Below, piece after piece: positions 37,231 through 47,357 of a DNA stretch of 64,000 bases (its first letter is position 1; the number at the start of each line of letters is the position of its first letter). The notes beneath the pieces are model-generated. The model made no database searches, was not told where the DNA came from, and worked only from the letters and a program-made list of their open reading frames with translations. Origin of the DNA: Panax quinquefolius. Taxonomy: Eukaryota; Streptophyta; Magnoliopsida; Apiales; Araliaceae. The translations under genes were made by a program, and so were the position numbers. Location: positions 26,204,950-26,268,949 of the forward strand of contig CM035165.1 of assembly GCA_020205615.1 (NCBI GenBank), read 5' to 3'.

Positions 37231-39884
37231 TGTAAGACCCCAACTTTTATAAATAAAGATGAATTTTCTATAAATATCATTTTTGAATATTATGGAGTAA
37301 AATTGATATAATGTTATAGTTGTGGGTAATAGTTATAAATTTTGCAAAGTACGCAAGTTGTTATATAATATTCGATTGCTCGGGGAATATTCATTTTAAC
37401 GGGGAATATTCGTACAACGGCACAATCATTGGTGGACCCCACAACGGAATTATTGTCGGATTGAGAAAATGATAAAAATACTTTATGAAAATAATGGCGG
37501 AAGTTTTTACCGTTAACTGTTGAAACACCCGGTGTTAAAAGTATAATAATACGCGTGGTTACATAGTAACACACGGTATTGATTATTGATGCTTACGTGA
37601 GAAGTCACTCAGTTTTGTTTAATTATTGCTACAGTAATTGCTGCGTAGTATCTCACGTTATTTAATTCAATTATTGTCAATATTTTATATATTATTAAAT
37701 CAATAATTGAGACGACAAGGTTATTAATATTATTATTTGCAATATTAACGATGTCTAGAAGTTCTGTCAAGGAGAAGTTTAGTCACCTAATTACGCGCCA
37801 ATACGGAGAAATCCTTATTGGAAAGCCCCCTCTTTCCTAGGAACGACCTGGTCGATTAATATTGTGAATTATAATAATGGTGATAAAGTTTGTTTTATTA
37901 GTATTATTAATGTAATAAAATAGAAAAACTTTTTATATAAAACATAATACTTTTATAAAGTTATTTGTTTTATTAGACTATAAATAAAATATATAATATT
38001 CTATTATGCATAGTGTTTTGCATAGTAAAATCTTTTTATATAAAACAGAATATTTTTATAAAGTTATTTATTTTATTAGACAATAATTAGAATATATTAT
38101 ATTTTATTATGCATAGTGTTGCATAGTGCTCTTGCATAGTGTTTTGCATATATTAAAATCTTTTATATAAAAATGTAATACTTTTATAAAGTTATTTATT
38201 TTATTAGATTATAAATAGAATATATTATATTTTATTTAAAGATTTTGTTTTAAATCGGATCGTCTGCTTAAAAGTAAATCAATCTGGATCGTTTCATGAA
38301 TTAGTTACTATGCGATCCATTCTTCTATAAATAGAAGCTCATTCCTTCATTATTTCTTACTTAATTCACTAAAACTCTAGAGAGAGAAACTATAGAGAGA
38401 AAGAAGAAAAGTTTTCTCTACTTCACTACTTCTATATCCAAAGAATCTTCTTTCTAAGGTAGGGATGTTATTTGTTGTACTCGTAAAAATTATTATTTCT
38501 TTCAGTATTCATGAAGAGAAAGTCCATTATTCCATTCTTTATTATTCTATTGAATAACTCAGATACGCTGCTACCCTATACTTGGTGAAATTCTTCATTA
38601 TTCCATTCTTTATCATTATGTTGGAATAACTTTGCCTATCTGATAAGCACCGCATGCACGGTGATTTCAAGTTATTATTCCGCTCTTTATCATTCTGTTG
38701 GAACATCACGTCTGCATGCGTTTACGCACGACCGGTTCTATTATTCATTATTCTCGCTGGAATAACTCATGCGTGCAAGGCTATCACATGCCTAGTGATT
38801 TCTTTTGTTATTCCATTCTTTATTATACTCAAATTGGTTAAAGTTTTGACTTCTATACTTCATGAAATTAGTGGAATATCCTTGATATTTGCGCTTCATC
38901 CAGTATCTTTTAATGGAAATATTCTTCTGAGCATTCTTGAATTTTATTCCACAAAGAAGTATCCTGTTGACAATTTGGACGTTATTGGTTCCTGGATAAA
39001 TTAATTCTTGAACTTGTTTTATTGAATTCTTATATCATTGTCATCATCCTCATGTTTATATTATCTTGAAAGTCATCTATGGCCTGTAGTGCATAGATGG
39101 ACTTGGCATGATTATGACCAGGGATTATTCGGTGTAATCATGACCGTAATGTTACAAATGATGTGGAAAAAGTTCTCATTGGCCCGTAGTGCATTGATGG
39201 ACAGTTGTTGGCATGATCATGACCATTAATGAATACATGAATATCCTTGGCCTGTAGTGCATGGATAATTTGTGGTCGTGATACTAAAGAATATCCTTAG
39301 CCGTAGTGCAGGGGTGATTCAATGATGTGAATTATCTATTAAGCTGAGTCTCAGCGATAAAAGTGATGAAAAACCTTTTAAATCATAAAAGATAGTAGAT
39401 TTTATTTTCTACTTGAATCTTTTAAATCATAGAAGATAGTAGATTTTATGCTCTACTTGACTCTTTTAATGGATTGCTTGTTCCGCTGCAGTTAAACTTG
39501 ATGTTTGTTATATTGTATCAGTTTAACACTATTGAAGACTGAGGATAATTTATTCTGTTTTATCTTAGTCATAATATTTCTTACTGGGCTAGTTGAGCTC
39601 ACCCTTTCTTTCACTGTTCTCTTCAGGAAATGAGAACGTAGCAGGGACTAGTCGGGGAATAAAGTGACGGTCCAGAGGATAGCATTAGTAGTCCTCACTA
39701 TTCTGTGAAATAGTGTGTTAATAAATGTATTGAGGACTTATTTTCAGTTTTAATGCTATCTAGAAGATAATGTTTATATTAAAACTCACAGCACTTGTTG
39801 TATATTTAAGATTATATTTGAATTTTATACCATGTATTTGGCGACTCAAGATGGGTGATGTATACCTATTTTGGGGGCGTCACA
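37231..39884 (+). mobile_element. Solo family-A LTR A4
   Basis: It starts TGTAAGACCCCAAC and ends TTTTGGGGGCGTCACA. TCATT precedes it (37226-37230) and also follows (39885-39889, repeated after the Ogre-like element at 63493-63497). At 2654 bp it is the cleanest short-form family-A LTR here. The TATA box lies in a palindrome (38332-38347, CTTCTAT/ATAGAAG around AA). The hairpin repeats are at 38520-38820. Confidence 0.93.
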
Positions 39885-40048
39885 TCATTGTAGACACTCG
39901 AAATTTTCTCTCAGACATCATCACTAACATTGCGAGAAGACGATTCGTCTTTAAGAGGAACCCCGAAAAAACAATCCATATCTATACCCTGGATACTACC
40001 GAAGTTCAAAGATCAACCCCTAACACACACTGGGAGTAACAATTTCAA

Positions 40049-40414
40049 CCTCGGAGATAACCCCAAGGTGTGCAGATCCAATACCGGAACACACACCGGA
40101 GAAGACCGATTAATCTCGGAGATAACCCCGAGGTATCCAGTCTCAGTCCCAATCATGGGAATAGCCACCAACCTTGGTAATAACCCCAAGGAATGCAGTT
40201 TCGGCGATAACCCCGAAAATGCTTGTTTCCAATGCAACCAGCTTCAATCTCGTCGCTCACAACAAGATACTCAGTACCAACCTGGATATAACACCGGGAG
40301 GACAGGAACACCTCAAAGATGACATTGAGGACCTTCAACAAATGCAGCAGTCCAATCTCAGCGAATCCTTGAGCAACGTTTGCTTTATTAGCCCAAACCG
40401 GCGATAACACCGGT
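40049..40414 (+). other. Array of stem-loops with a fixed 8-nt loop
   Basis: Six stem-loops: 40049-40068 (CCTCGG/CCAAGG, one mismatch), 40115-40132 (CTCGG/CCGAG), 40172-40191 (CCTTGG/CCAAGG), 40199-40218 (TTTCGG/CCGAAA), 40281-40298 (CCTGG/CCGGG) and 40397-40414 (ACCGG/CCGGT). Loops are AGATAACC, AGATAACC, TAATAACC, CGATAACC, ATATAACA and CGATAACA. A smaller one (CCGG/CCGG) is at 40084-40099. The array lies upstream of the promoter, in U3. Confidence 0.85.
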
Positions 40415-40760
40415 GAGGGGCAACATCGTCATCTCACCAACACGATGCCACATCACGTCGTCTCAACATTTCATCACATTTCTACACAAACGACGTCCCA
40501 CAAGAGCCAAGGAAAATCAATTCCGAGTGACTATTGTGCGGGGTAACGGATGGAATTTGAAGCTTGAAGACCGGAGGGCATCGTCCCATCTTCAATGACT
40601 TCGTACAAACTCTAATCCCATGCCATTGTACAACTCTCGACAATGGCGGTCCGAAATAGGTCTTGTATACCTTAATAGGATGCCCGGATTACACTTTTGA
40701 AAGTTCGAGCGGACATTATAATGCCTGAGTGCACGTACTACGAGACGACCCAACCCGAGA

Positions 40761-40846
40761 AACCCGGGCCCACCCGGGTTGCCTCTGGTACACCTATGGC
40801 TGAGCCGCAGGTACACCTGCGGCTCCACCCTCTATAAAATAGAGGG
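40761..40846 (+). promoter_or_regulatory. Core promoter: three stacked palindromes, the last holding the TATA box
   Basis: Perfect inverted repeats lie at 40761-40780 (AACCCGGG/CCCGGGTT), 40802-40825 (GAGCCGCAGG/CCTGCGGCTC) and 40828-40846 (CCCTCTAT/ATAGAGGG around AAA). The last contains TATAAAATA. Transcription would be expected to start about 30 bp downstream, near 40870. In the 3' LTR the TATA palindrome is kept (61949-61966) with a 2-nt centre; the 10-bp arms are degraded. Confidence 0.75.
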
Positions 40847-41157
40847 CTTGGGGGTGGCCATTTTTTCTAGAAAACGCGAGGAGGAAGCCCGCCCAATTTG
40901 CTCTCAAGACTCACCCCATACAAGGTACTTTCTCATTTTAAACACACAGAGCTCATATATAGCTACTTTTGTACCTACAAAAGCCAAGTGTTTACCCATT
41001 TTAAAGATATAGAAGTCTTCTTTGGCGGTCCAACTGTAAGCCTTCTCACACACTTTAAAACCCTTTCTTTCATCTTTACACACACCCTTCTTCACGCTGA
41101 GAGTCGTGTCATGATGCATGTTTGCCTTTAACTTCTATCCGTGGTTTCATTTCATTT

Positions 41158-41158
<1 letters not shown>

Positions 41159-41224
<66 letters not shown>

Positions 41225-41373
41225 TAACATTATCGAAGTTATGCCTCGATTGAGCCTGCACTTTGGCCTCGAGCGTTTATTTGCTTTTATATATATATAT
41301 TTATATATATAATCGTATGTATCGAACTTTGTTCGATGAGCCTAGATTTTGGTCTGCGTGCGCTTTCTTTATA

Positions 41374-41407
<34 letters not shown>

Positions 41408-41461
41408 CTATATATATGTGTTTTTGTTAGATGAGCCTGGATTTTACATCCGTATGCTTAT

Positions 41462-41494
<33 letters not shown>

Positions 41495-41549
41495 ACGTGT
41501 GTCGGACTTTGTTCGATGAGCCCGGATTTTACATCCCATCGCTTACTTT

Positions 41550-41601
<52 letters not shown>

Positions 41602-41655
41602 CCTGCTGTCGAACTCGCTCGATGAGCCCGGATTTTACATCCGGTGCGTTTACTA

Positions 41656-41702
<47 letters not shown>
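41159..41702. repeat. (TA)n tracts and roughly 90-105-bp units in the 5' LTR
   Basis: Long TA runs at 41159-41220, 41377-41405, 41468-41494, 41555-41598 and 41658-41703 separate units reading cgaactttgttcgatgagcc and related forms (near 41320, 41425, 41500 and 41610). TCGAAC/GTTCGA around TTT is itself a hairpin. The 3' LTR has only one such unit (62320-62390). Confidence 0.9.
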
Positions 41703-41705
<3 letters not shown>

Positions 41706-41990
41706 TCCCACCTAGAGTTCACTTCGTGGTGGTTGATCGCTTTTACAGATTTCTTTACGTTTCGTCCTGCCTAGAGTTCACTTCGTGGCAGTTGATTGTT
41801 TTGTACAGCTTTATTTACATTTTGTCCCGCCTGGAGTTTCTTCCGTGGTGGTTGATAGCTTTACAGCTTTATTTACGTTTTGTCCCACCTGGAGTTTCCT
41901 CCGTGGTGGTTGATAGCTTTTACAGCTTTATTTACATTTCTGATCCCCCATGGAGGTGCTTCGTGGTTGGTGATCATGTCTGTATATATA
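41703..41990. repeat. 59-bp tandem repeat, five copies
   Basis: Units start near 41704, 41763, 41823, 41881 and 41940 with cgtcccacct or variants, followed by gagttcacttcgtggtggtt. The same five lie in the 3' LTR at about 62390-62670. Confidence 0.9.
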
Positions 41991-42799
41991 TATTTACAGC
42001 TTTTATATATATACATGCTTACTGTTTTTATACAAATTGCGGTATCATGTGTGTCTAGGAATCATGTGATCACAGATTCAGCCTATTGGATCTAGATTCG
42101 GTTCCCGTGATGGACATTTTCAGCTGTAAGCAGCTTGTAAATTATTTTGCGGTGTCTGAATTTCCTTAGATGGTTTCCATACCCACGAGGAAGTCGGCAT
42201 TATTTTTTTATATTATTTTTGTACGGATGCTTCGTATCTGTAAAAAAAATCAATCAAGCCGAACACTTAATAAAATGGGAGTGTAAAAGGTCTCAATTAC
42301 TATTGAGCATCAGGGTTTGAAAAACCTTTTTTATAAAACATCATTGCTATATCTTGCTAAAAACTGAATTTTACATAAATTCAAACCCCATATATAGGTG
42401 CGAACGAGGCCTCACACTACTTCCAAATAATAGCACATTGACCCCCACACACACATTTCAGATAATAGTTTCTTGAAAAGAGGCGGTCACCGTGGTAACA
42501 CGGATGTTGGGGTGCCTAACACCTTCCTCTCCGCATAACCAAGTCCCCTGATCCTAATGAATCTCGGTTTCATCGAATTCGCTTAGCGAAGTCACATCAT
42601 CGGGTCAATGTGCAAACTTTTTCTCATTTGTGTTGGTACAACCATTTAAAAACCAATCTGGCGACTCTTAACAATCCATCGTCGACATTATACATGTTGG
42701 ACCTTTTTCACTTGTTTTTTCAAACAAATCTCACCTAAAATGAGAACACCAAAGAACAAGTAACAAAAAGGGACAATTAAAAATCCCGACGTCGACAGG

Positions 42800-42817
42800 T
42801 GGCGACTTTACTGGGGA
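42800..42817 (+). other. Primer-binding site of the Ogre-like element
   Basis: TGGCGACTTTACTGGGGA begins two bases after the LTR. Ogre elements are known for a TGGCGAC-type site assigned to tRNA-Arg; I have not aligned it to a tRNA. Confidence 0.75.
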
Positions 42818-43505
42818 CTCCAGTAAGAGGACTTAAGCCACTATTTTGATCTTTTCAAAAACTGTTATCTGTTTGTATGTGAATGTTGCATTTACATTTG
42901 ATGAATGTGTACGAATGCATTTCCTAATTGCACTTAGTGCTTCGCACCATAAACTGCTTGTGCTATTAGTGCTTCGCACTATATCTACTTGTGATATTAG
43001 TGCTTCGCACATGTCATCATTACCATACGGTGAGACGCGATGTATGTGAATGTATGTTGTGTGGTCCCTCCACCAGGAGGCTATCCCGTCAGTGTTTGAT
43101 TACTGGACTCATGGGAAGACTAATTCCCCGAGGCTCAAGAAAGGCACCACCCAAATTCACTCCAGTTGAAAGACCGGATTAATCTCCCGTTGAGTAAATT
43201 ACGATGATTTGGGAACCTTCATGCCAAAAAGCCGCGAGAGTAACATAAAATAGGTCAACCTCTGATAAACCCAAAACGGAGGAAAGTCTCTTCATGCTTT
43301 CTCATTTTAATTACTTTTAAACACAATTACTTGTAATTTCATTTGATATATATCTCCATGTAATGAGAAATATGAAGAAATTGTACACATACATATTTTA
43401 ATTAACATGTTGCAAACAACTGACATCCGTTTTGCAGGATAAAATTCCTAAAATGGACACATCACGTAGCATGTTATTATACACATATCCCCTAAGGACT
43501 AAACT
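42818..43505 (+). other. Leader of the Ogre-like element
   Basis: Non-coding. The 11-mer hairpin GTGCTTCGCAC (GTGC/GCAC around TTC) occurs at 42937-42947, 42969-42979 and 43000-43010, about 31 bp apart. Possible splice acceptors ttttgcagg lie near 43430 and 43516. Confidence 0.6.
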
Positions 43506-43835
43506 ATGCTAGTCTTTTGCAGGGAACCAATCGGACCTACTACCCGGTCAAAATCCAAAAAGGCTAAAGGCCTACAGTCAATCATGTCGTCATCTGACCA
43601 GACTGAACTTAATCCAATTTCTCGCAAAGAATTCGATGGATTAAGCAAACAAATTACTGATTTGGATGTTCTACTCAAAGAACTACACCAGTCCAATCAG
43701 GGTCCAAAAATACCCATACATGCCGAATCCTCCACACAAGGGGGAACCCAGTCATTACAATACTTCGAATCGCAGCTTGATATACGACCAACAAAACTTA
43801 TGATGTCGCCCATCCCACTCGAGAGATCCGCATAA
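43506..43835 (+). pseudogene. N-terminal part of gag
   Basis: Ser/Gln/Lys-rich frame with PTTRSKSKKAKGL near the start and a helical SRKEFDGLSKQITDLDVLLK segment. It ends at a stop 28 bp before the gag core opens in another frame, so a frameshift separates them. The true start is unclear; an ATG at 43584 (MSSSDQTEL) is also possible. Confidence 0.5.
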
Positions 43836-43863
43836 TCGGTGACATCAAAAGAAAGTCCTCCAA

Positions 43864-44772
43864 ATGGAAGAAACCTTTCGTATATATCAAAGGAATTGGA
43901 ACACACGGAGTGTTTCATATGTTGATCTTTGCATTTTCCCTGGTGTTCATTATCCAGAAAAGTTTAAAACTCCTGACTTTGAAAAATATGACGGGTTAGG
44001 AGATCCTTACACACATTTAAAGGTGTTTATTGGAGAACTTGGATCTTATGCAGAGGATGAAAAACTCAGAATGCAATTGTTCCAAAAGAGTCTAACTGGA
44101 GAAGTCCGTTCGTGGTACACAAGATTAGATAACTCAAAGATCCATAGTTGGGAAGAGCTAGCACATGCATTCCTCACTCAATATAGCTTTCAATCTCAGA
44201 TGGCTCCTGATCGGTATCAAATTACTAAGATCAAGAAACAGTCTAATGAGTCATTTAGAGAGTATGCTCAAAGGTGGAGACGTCTGGCTGCCCAAGTTAG
44301 TCCTTCCATGACAGAATAAGAGATGGTCATGACATTCATAGACATACAAGAAGCTCTATTCTATGAGAGAGTTTTAGCCGCCATCGGCAAACCATTTTCT
44401 GAAATGGTCAAACATGGGGAGATGGCTGAGATGGGATTGAAGTCCTGGAAAGATTCAAGACCTAGTCTGCCTTTAAAGTCATTATTTATCACATCCAATC
44501 CGAAAATTAGAAACAACTCCTTGAGGGTCCATAAAAAGAAAGAGGAAGATGTTTCCTCGATACTACAGGGTCAAAAAGGCAATCGTAACATGCCTATTCA
44601 AAGGAGAAACTACACTCCCTTTCAAGCACATCATGAACCCTCCAATACCAAAAGGTGGAGAAGTCAAACGCCCTCGAGTGTTCACACCCTTAGGGGACAC
44701 CCTCGAGAACATTCTCAATCTTCTGACAACACAGAAGAAAATTACGCATCTTCTTCCACCAGCTATCCCTAA
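43864..44772 (+). pseudogene. Gag core of the Ogre-like element
   Basis: The frame reads FPGVHYPEKFKTPDFEKYDG, then DPYTHLKVFIGELGSYAEDE and WYTRLDNSKIHSWEELAHAF, the hallmarks of the retrotransposon gag domain in the Tat lineage. It would form the capsid-like particle that packages element RNA. An in-frame TAA at 44317-44319 cuts it and the same frame resumes at 44323 (FIDIQEALFYERVLAAIGKP). The zinc-knuckle part is shifted to another frame (next entry). Confidence 0.8.
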
Positions 44773-44944
44773 TGGACGAGGTTTCAATGCTGCTCAAAAA
44801 TGTGTTTATCATGCCGGGGCACCTGGACATGATACTCAAGATTGTTGGGCCTTGAAACATAAGATCCAAGACCTGATAGACAACGGTGAGATTGTGGTCA
44901 CCAAACCAGATCAACCTCACGTTCAAGACAACCCTATTCTTTAA
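44549..44944 (+). pseudogene. Gag C-terminal block with zinc-knuckle-like motif, copy 1
   Basis: FKHIMNPPIPKGGEVKRPRV leads to CVYHAGAPGHDTQDCWALKH, with the Cys-His-His-Cys spacing of the modified knuckle found in Tat gag proteins. It then reads KIQDLIDNGEI. It is shifted relative to the gag core by a frameshift near 44540. A second, similar block follows at 45258. Confidence 0.75.
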
Positions 44945-45257
44945 CACAAAGAAGAAGAGGTCAACATGATCAATTTGAGCAATGGACAGAATTCCAATTT
45001 TAATTGTGAATCCTCCCAGACCCTCAAGGACGGTGTTGAAAAATGGGATTATGCCAAGTTTCAGTTCACAATGGAACGAAAGATGAAAGCTCTATGCAAA
45101 CAAATTGAACAATTGGTAGAATTGGTGACTTATCAGCATCAAGTGACACGTTAATTAATCAGCCAGGAGCATGACAGTCTCCTACCTCTTGTCATGAATA
45201 TTCCCTCATCACTTTCAGAAAATGAAATGCTGGAAGACAAAGTGACAAAGAGAGCAA

Positions 45258-45824
45258 ATGCCAAAGCCCGTCGATTTTGCCAACAAAAGGGAATTCATAT
45301 ATATGGGCCAACCTATGGAGGAAATCTTTCAGATGTTAATCAATGAAGGAAGGATCAGTTCCCTTCTACCTCCAATCAACCCCTGTTCAGGGCGGTACAA
45401 CTCTGATGGAGTATGTCAATACCACTCCCAGTCTCGCGGTCACATCACAGAAGAATGTTGGGCACTCCGCCACCTTATTCAAAATCTAATTGACAGTGGT
45501 ATCCTGCACTTAGCAGACAACGATACTGTGTTACGTACAAGTGAGAATACAGGTCCTACTAAGTGGAAGAGTGTGGTAGCAGTCATATCCACTAAAACTG
45601 ATGGGATTAATCAATCACTCACAATGCCAACAATTCAACTCAGAGGAATCCACAATCCTTTGAAAGTGGCCGCTCCTGAGCCAATTAACTTACCGTACAG
45701 AGCACAATACCCTATTGTTAGCTTGCACAAGGTTCTGTGGAATTATGGAGAAGGTGAAGGATCCACCTCACATACCACTGCTGCAGTGTCGAAGAAAATC
45801 CACTGTATCTTCCCCAACGGGTGA
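45258..45824 (+). pseudogene. Second knuckle-like block and linker to protease
   Basis: EIFQMLINEGRISSLLPPIN, then CQYHSQSRGHITEECWALRH and LIQNLIDSGIL repeat the layout of the 44549 block with diverged sequence. The frame ends at a stop after IHCIFPNG; the following protease lead-in is in another frame. The 45000-45154 stretch before it (MERKMKALCKQIEQLVELV) is a helical segment. Confidence 0.7.
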
Positions 45825-45839
45825 TGAGTTTACCATCAA

Positions 45840-46500
45840 ATCAAAGTGGAAAATACCCATGGAGAAGATTGAAAAATTCCTCCGCACTATGGGTCATCAC
45901 GAAGCCAAAGTGGTTTTAAGCTTGAAAGAAGCTCCACAACATATATCAATTTTGGACTTGGTCATAAATTCGAGGATCACCGGAAGATCTTGTTGAAGGT
46001 TTTAGAAGAAGCCTATCTACAATCATCAGTTGATATGGAAAAATTTCAACATCTGGTTGATCACATTTTCAACAACAATGTGATATCCTTCACTGATGAT
46101 GACATACCGCCCGAAGGGACCGGTCATTATCGCAAGCCGCCACATTATCATGGCCTTGTCCTTCTGGATACATGCTAATGGAGTCTTGATAGATGGAGGT
46201 TCATCTCTTAATATCTGTCTATATGCTACCTTGGTGAAGATGAATATCAATCTCAACCGACTCCGGAGTAGCCATACCATCATCAAAGCTTTTGATGGAG
46301 CCCACCGGAATTCAGTCGGAGTAATTGATCTGCCAATTGAAATTGGTCCCCACACATTCTGTGTATCTTTCCATGTACTCAAGATAGATTTGAGATACAA
46401 CCTGTTCTTGGGACGACTATGGATTCATATGGCTGGGGCAGTCCCCTCTACTCTTCACCAACAACTGAAATACATTATCAACAATAGCCTGGTCACGGTC
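45840..46500 (+). pseudogene. Aspartic protease domain
   Basis: The lead-in KIPMEKIEKFLRTMGHHEAK and LMKVLEEAY-like text (45990-46080) shifts frame twice. The catalytic motif VLIDGGSSLNIC lies near 46180-46215 (Asp-Gly-Gly, usual in Tat). The flap-side KAFDGAHRNSVGVIDLPIEI and the C-terminal YNLFLGRLWIHMAGAVPS follow at 46285-46450. It would cut the Gag-Pol precursor. The continuous frame is 46096-47019, shared with the G-patch. Confidence 0.85.
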
Positions 46501-47019
46501 AACGCTGAACCAGAATATCCTCAACATGGGGACATGCCGTTCATCAACGCTAATGCAGATGTTGAACCGGTCAATTTTCATGCCTTGGAAGTAAGCAATA
46601 CCCAATACCATGCAATTGGAACGCCACTCCCAGAACCCAAGATTTCCGCTGAAGTAATGTCAGCTACTCAGAAAATGATGTCATTGGGTCATCAGCCGGG
46701 ACAAGGGCTGGGTAAAGATCACCAGGGTATCAAGTACCCAATTCAATTAGCCAGGCAGACTAGAACATCTGGACTAGGCTATTCTGCCAGTTCTAGTCAT
46801 AGGAATCCTCATAAGCATCAGCAGATCCCTTCAGCTTCAACCATGCGGCGTTTATCTTTGCCTTCAAACTCTGAATCCGCACAACCTCCTATAAAGGTGC
46901 CAGCCAATGTAATGGCTATGTTATTTCCCAAGCCAGTACCGGTGAAGGAGAAAGAAGTCTTTGTTCCAGATCCCCGATTGGAGGAAGAGAAGCAAAGAAT
47001 CAGGCAAGACGTCATCTGA
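46501..47019 (+). pseudogene. G-patch segment after the protease
   Basis: In the protease frame, MSLGHQPGQGLGKDHQGIKY (about 46678-46737) matches the glycine pattern of a G-patch, an RNA-binding motif known in Tat-lineage polyproteins. It is followed by a Ser/Pro-rich stretch and KEKEVFVPDPRLEEE. The frame stops at 47017-47019. Confidence 0.75.
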
Positions 47020-47206
47020 ATGATGTCAGGCATACGCATCATCGTTCATGACGAACATACCAACAGATACACCCTGCATTTATGATTGCCCGCATGTAAT
47101 GGCCATCATTCGGGATAGGAGGATGATGACAATCCCTCCATCATCATAGTCCACCCGACTTTACCTCGCTAATTGGAGCAAAGACTCCTTGCATTGGTCG
47201 ACAAGG

Positions 47207-47357
47207 GTAAAATGGGCAGAAACTCTTTTTGCCCTATAGATACAATAACTGCTTACTTTTCTGTACAGTATTAGCAATTTATTTTGTCAGTACATGCTAA
47301 CACTGTGTATGATCAAAACATTTCATATATACTAAGTGAAAGCATATTTTGTTTCAG
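47207..47357 (+). other. Predicted intron between protease/G-patch and RT
   Basis: A donor acaagg|gtaaaa at 47207 and an acceptor ttttgtttcag| at 47357 enclose 151 bp that has stops in the flanking frames, is T-rich and holds a gctaac branch-like site near 47295. Ogre elements are known to carry an intron in this place. Alternative donors cannot be excluded. Confidence 0.55.

Larger units (their letters stand above)
39889..42797 (+). repeat. 5' LTR of the Ogre-like element (2909 bp)
   Basis: It aligns end to end with 61013-63491. The extra length comes from additional (TA)n and tandem units at 41262-41700. It contains the stem-loop array (40049-40414), the palindromic TATA box (40828-40846), repeats and a conserved 3' part. 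Short ORFs across 39930-41131 are shadows of the LTR. Confidence 0.95.

Noticed and set aside
39930..41131. Several 60-130-codon ORFs in the 5' Ogre LTR on both strands
   Set aside because: The region is U3 with promoter and stem-loops. Only partly matching ORFs appear in the 3' LTR, and frames are not conserved.
42846..43182. ORFs in the leader of the Ogre-like element as an extra ORF1
   Set aside because: They span the primer-proximal hairpins, are short, and show no protein-like composition; typical Ogre ORF1 is much longer.
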